This document shows, in pieces, positions 6,561 to 6,978 of a stretch of 6,978 bases of DNA. This DNA comes from Pseudomonadaceae bacterium UBA836. Lineage in GTDB: Bacteria > Pseudomonadota > Gammaproteobacteria > Pseudomonadales > Pseudomonadaceae. A program made the translations under genes and the position numbers. Positions within the stretch are counted from its first letter, which is position 1, and the number at the start of each line of letters is the position of its first letter. The DNA lies in NCBI GenBank assembly GCA_002296055.1, contig DBHE01000222.1:1-6978 (forward strand). Direction: 5' to 3'. The notes below the pieces were generated by a model that ran no database searches, had not been told where the DNA came from, and was given only the letters and a program-made list of their open reading frames with translations.

Positions 6561-6978
6561 ATCAGACACCAGACTGACACTCGCGCTACCGGCAGACTTT
6601 CGTCATCCGGATGTGCTGCGCTTCTACGCCCGCGACCGGGAACAGGTATCCGAGCGAACCATTGACCAGCGCATCGAGAAAGCCCTGCACTGGCAGGGCC
6701 AACCCGCGCTGCTGCAGCTGGACTTCAGTACGCCCGGCAAGGCCCAGGCCACACTGCAAGGCGCCGACAGCACTCCCGCACAGCTGGAGCAGCAACTGCG
6801 CAGCATGCTGGGGCTCAAGCAAGACATCGACAGACTGCACGCCGCGCACAGCCATCACCCGGAAGTAGGCCCCCTGCTCGCTCAAACACCGGGCCTGCGC
6901 ATGCCACAAAGCGCCAGCCCCTTTGAGGCCGCCTGCTGGGCCGTGATCGGCCAAATGATCAGCGTAGAAGCCGCCATC
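6553..6978 (+). CDS. alkA: AlkA-like DNA-3-methyladenine glycosylase II, N-terminal part (runs off window)
   Basis: An open frame of 142 codons runs from ATG 6553 to the window end without a stop. Residues 1 to about 113 resemble the AlkA N-terminal domain (RFYARDREQVSERTID, 24-38). From 113 the block PGLRMPQSASPFEAACWAVIG continues into QMISVEAA, matching the region of E. coli AlkA that opens the helix-hairpin-helix/GPD glycosylase domain (PGLRLP...FEQGVRAILGQLVSVAMAA, recalled). The HhH motif itself and the catalytic Asp lie beyond the window. The enzyme removes 3-methyladenine and other alkylated bases to leave abasic sites. The start codon lies inside the end of ada (ATGACTGA, overlap 8 nt), indicating translational coupling. 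A fusion is excluded because the frames differ. It could be a shorter AlkA relative, which only the 3' part would show. Confidence 0.88.

Overview
This window looks like a piece of ordinary chromosome from a Pseudomonas-type gammaproteobacterium. The G+C content is high, roughly 60% by eye. An aromatic aminotransferase followed by tRNA-Asn, and an azoR gene close to a LysR-type regulator, are arrangements I recall from Pseudomonadaceae. The family products (PcaD-like hydrolase, PpiA, FemAB-like protein, Ada, AlkA) fit the same placement. The genus is my inference; nothing in the window fixes the species.

Layout. Positions 1-534 hold the C-terminal part of a PLP-dependent aromatic/aspartate-family aminotransferase. 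A good sigma70-like promoter (572-599) follows, then tRNA-Asn(GUU) at 613-688 and an intrinsic terminator (694-720). The terminator also works in the opposite direction for azoR (738-1337, minus), an FMN-dependent NADH-azoreductase. Upstream of azoR are an AT-rich promoter region and a leader hairpin that contains the azoR Shine-Dalgarno. Next come a small exported protein of unknown function (1441-1761, minus) and, divergent from it, a LysR-family regulator (1860-2753, plus). The regulator is a reasonable candidate for control of azoR and/or the small protein.

A short two-gene unit on the plus strand follows: an alpha/beta hydrolase (2817-3656) and a periplasmic cyclophilin, PpiA (3671-4237). 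It meets head-on, with a 5-nt gap, a FemAB/GNAT-like 'peptidogalycan biosynthesis' family protein (4243-5367, minus). A large hairpin at 4246-4278 marks this convergent junction.

The right end is the adaptive response to DNA alkylation. Ada (5496-6560) is a complete methyl-accepting regulator and O6-methylguanine methyltransferase. Its last 8 nt overlap the start of an alkA-like 3-methyladenine DNA glycosylase (6553 to the window edge), so the two are almost certainly co-transcribed and translationally coupled.

I found no mobile element, CRISPR array, prophage or obvious new multi-gene system. The points most worth a second look are small: the azoR leader hairpin, two long perfect or near-perfect hairpins in the FemAB-like gene, a palindrome overlapping the hydrolase promoter, the uncharacterised small exported protein, and the ada-alkA overlap.
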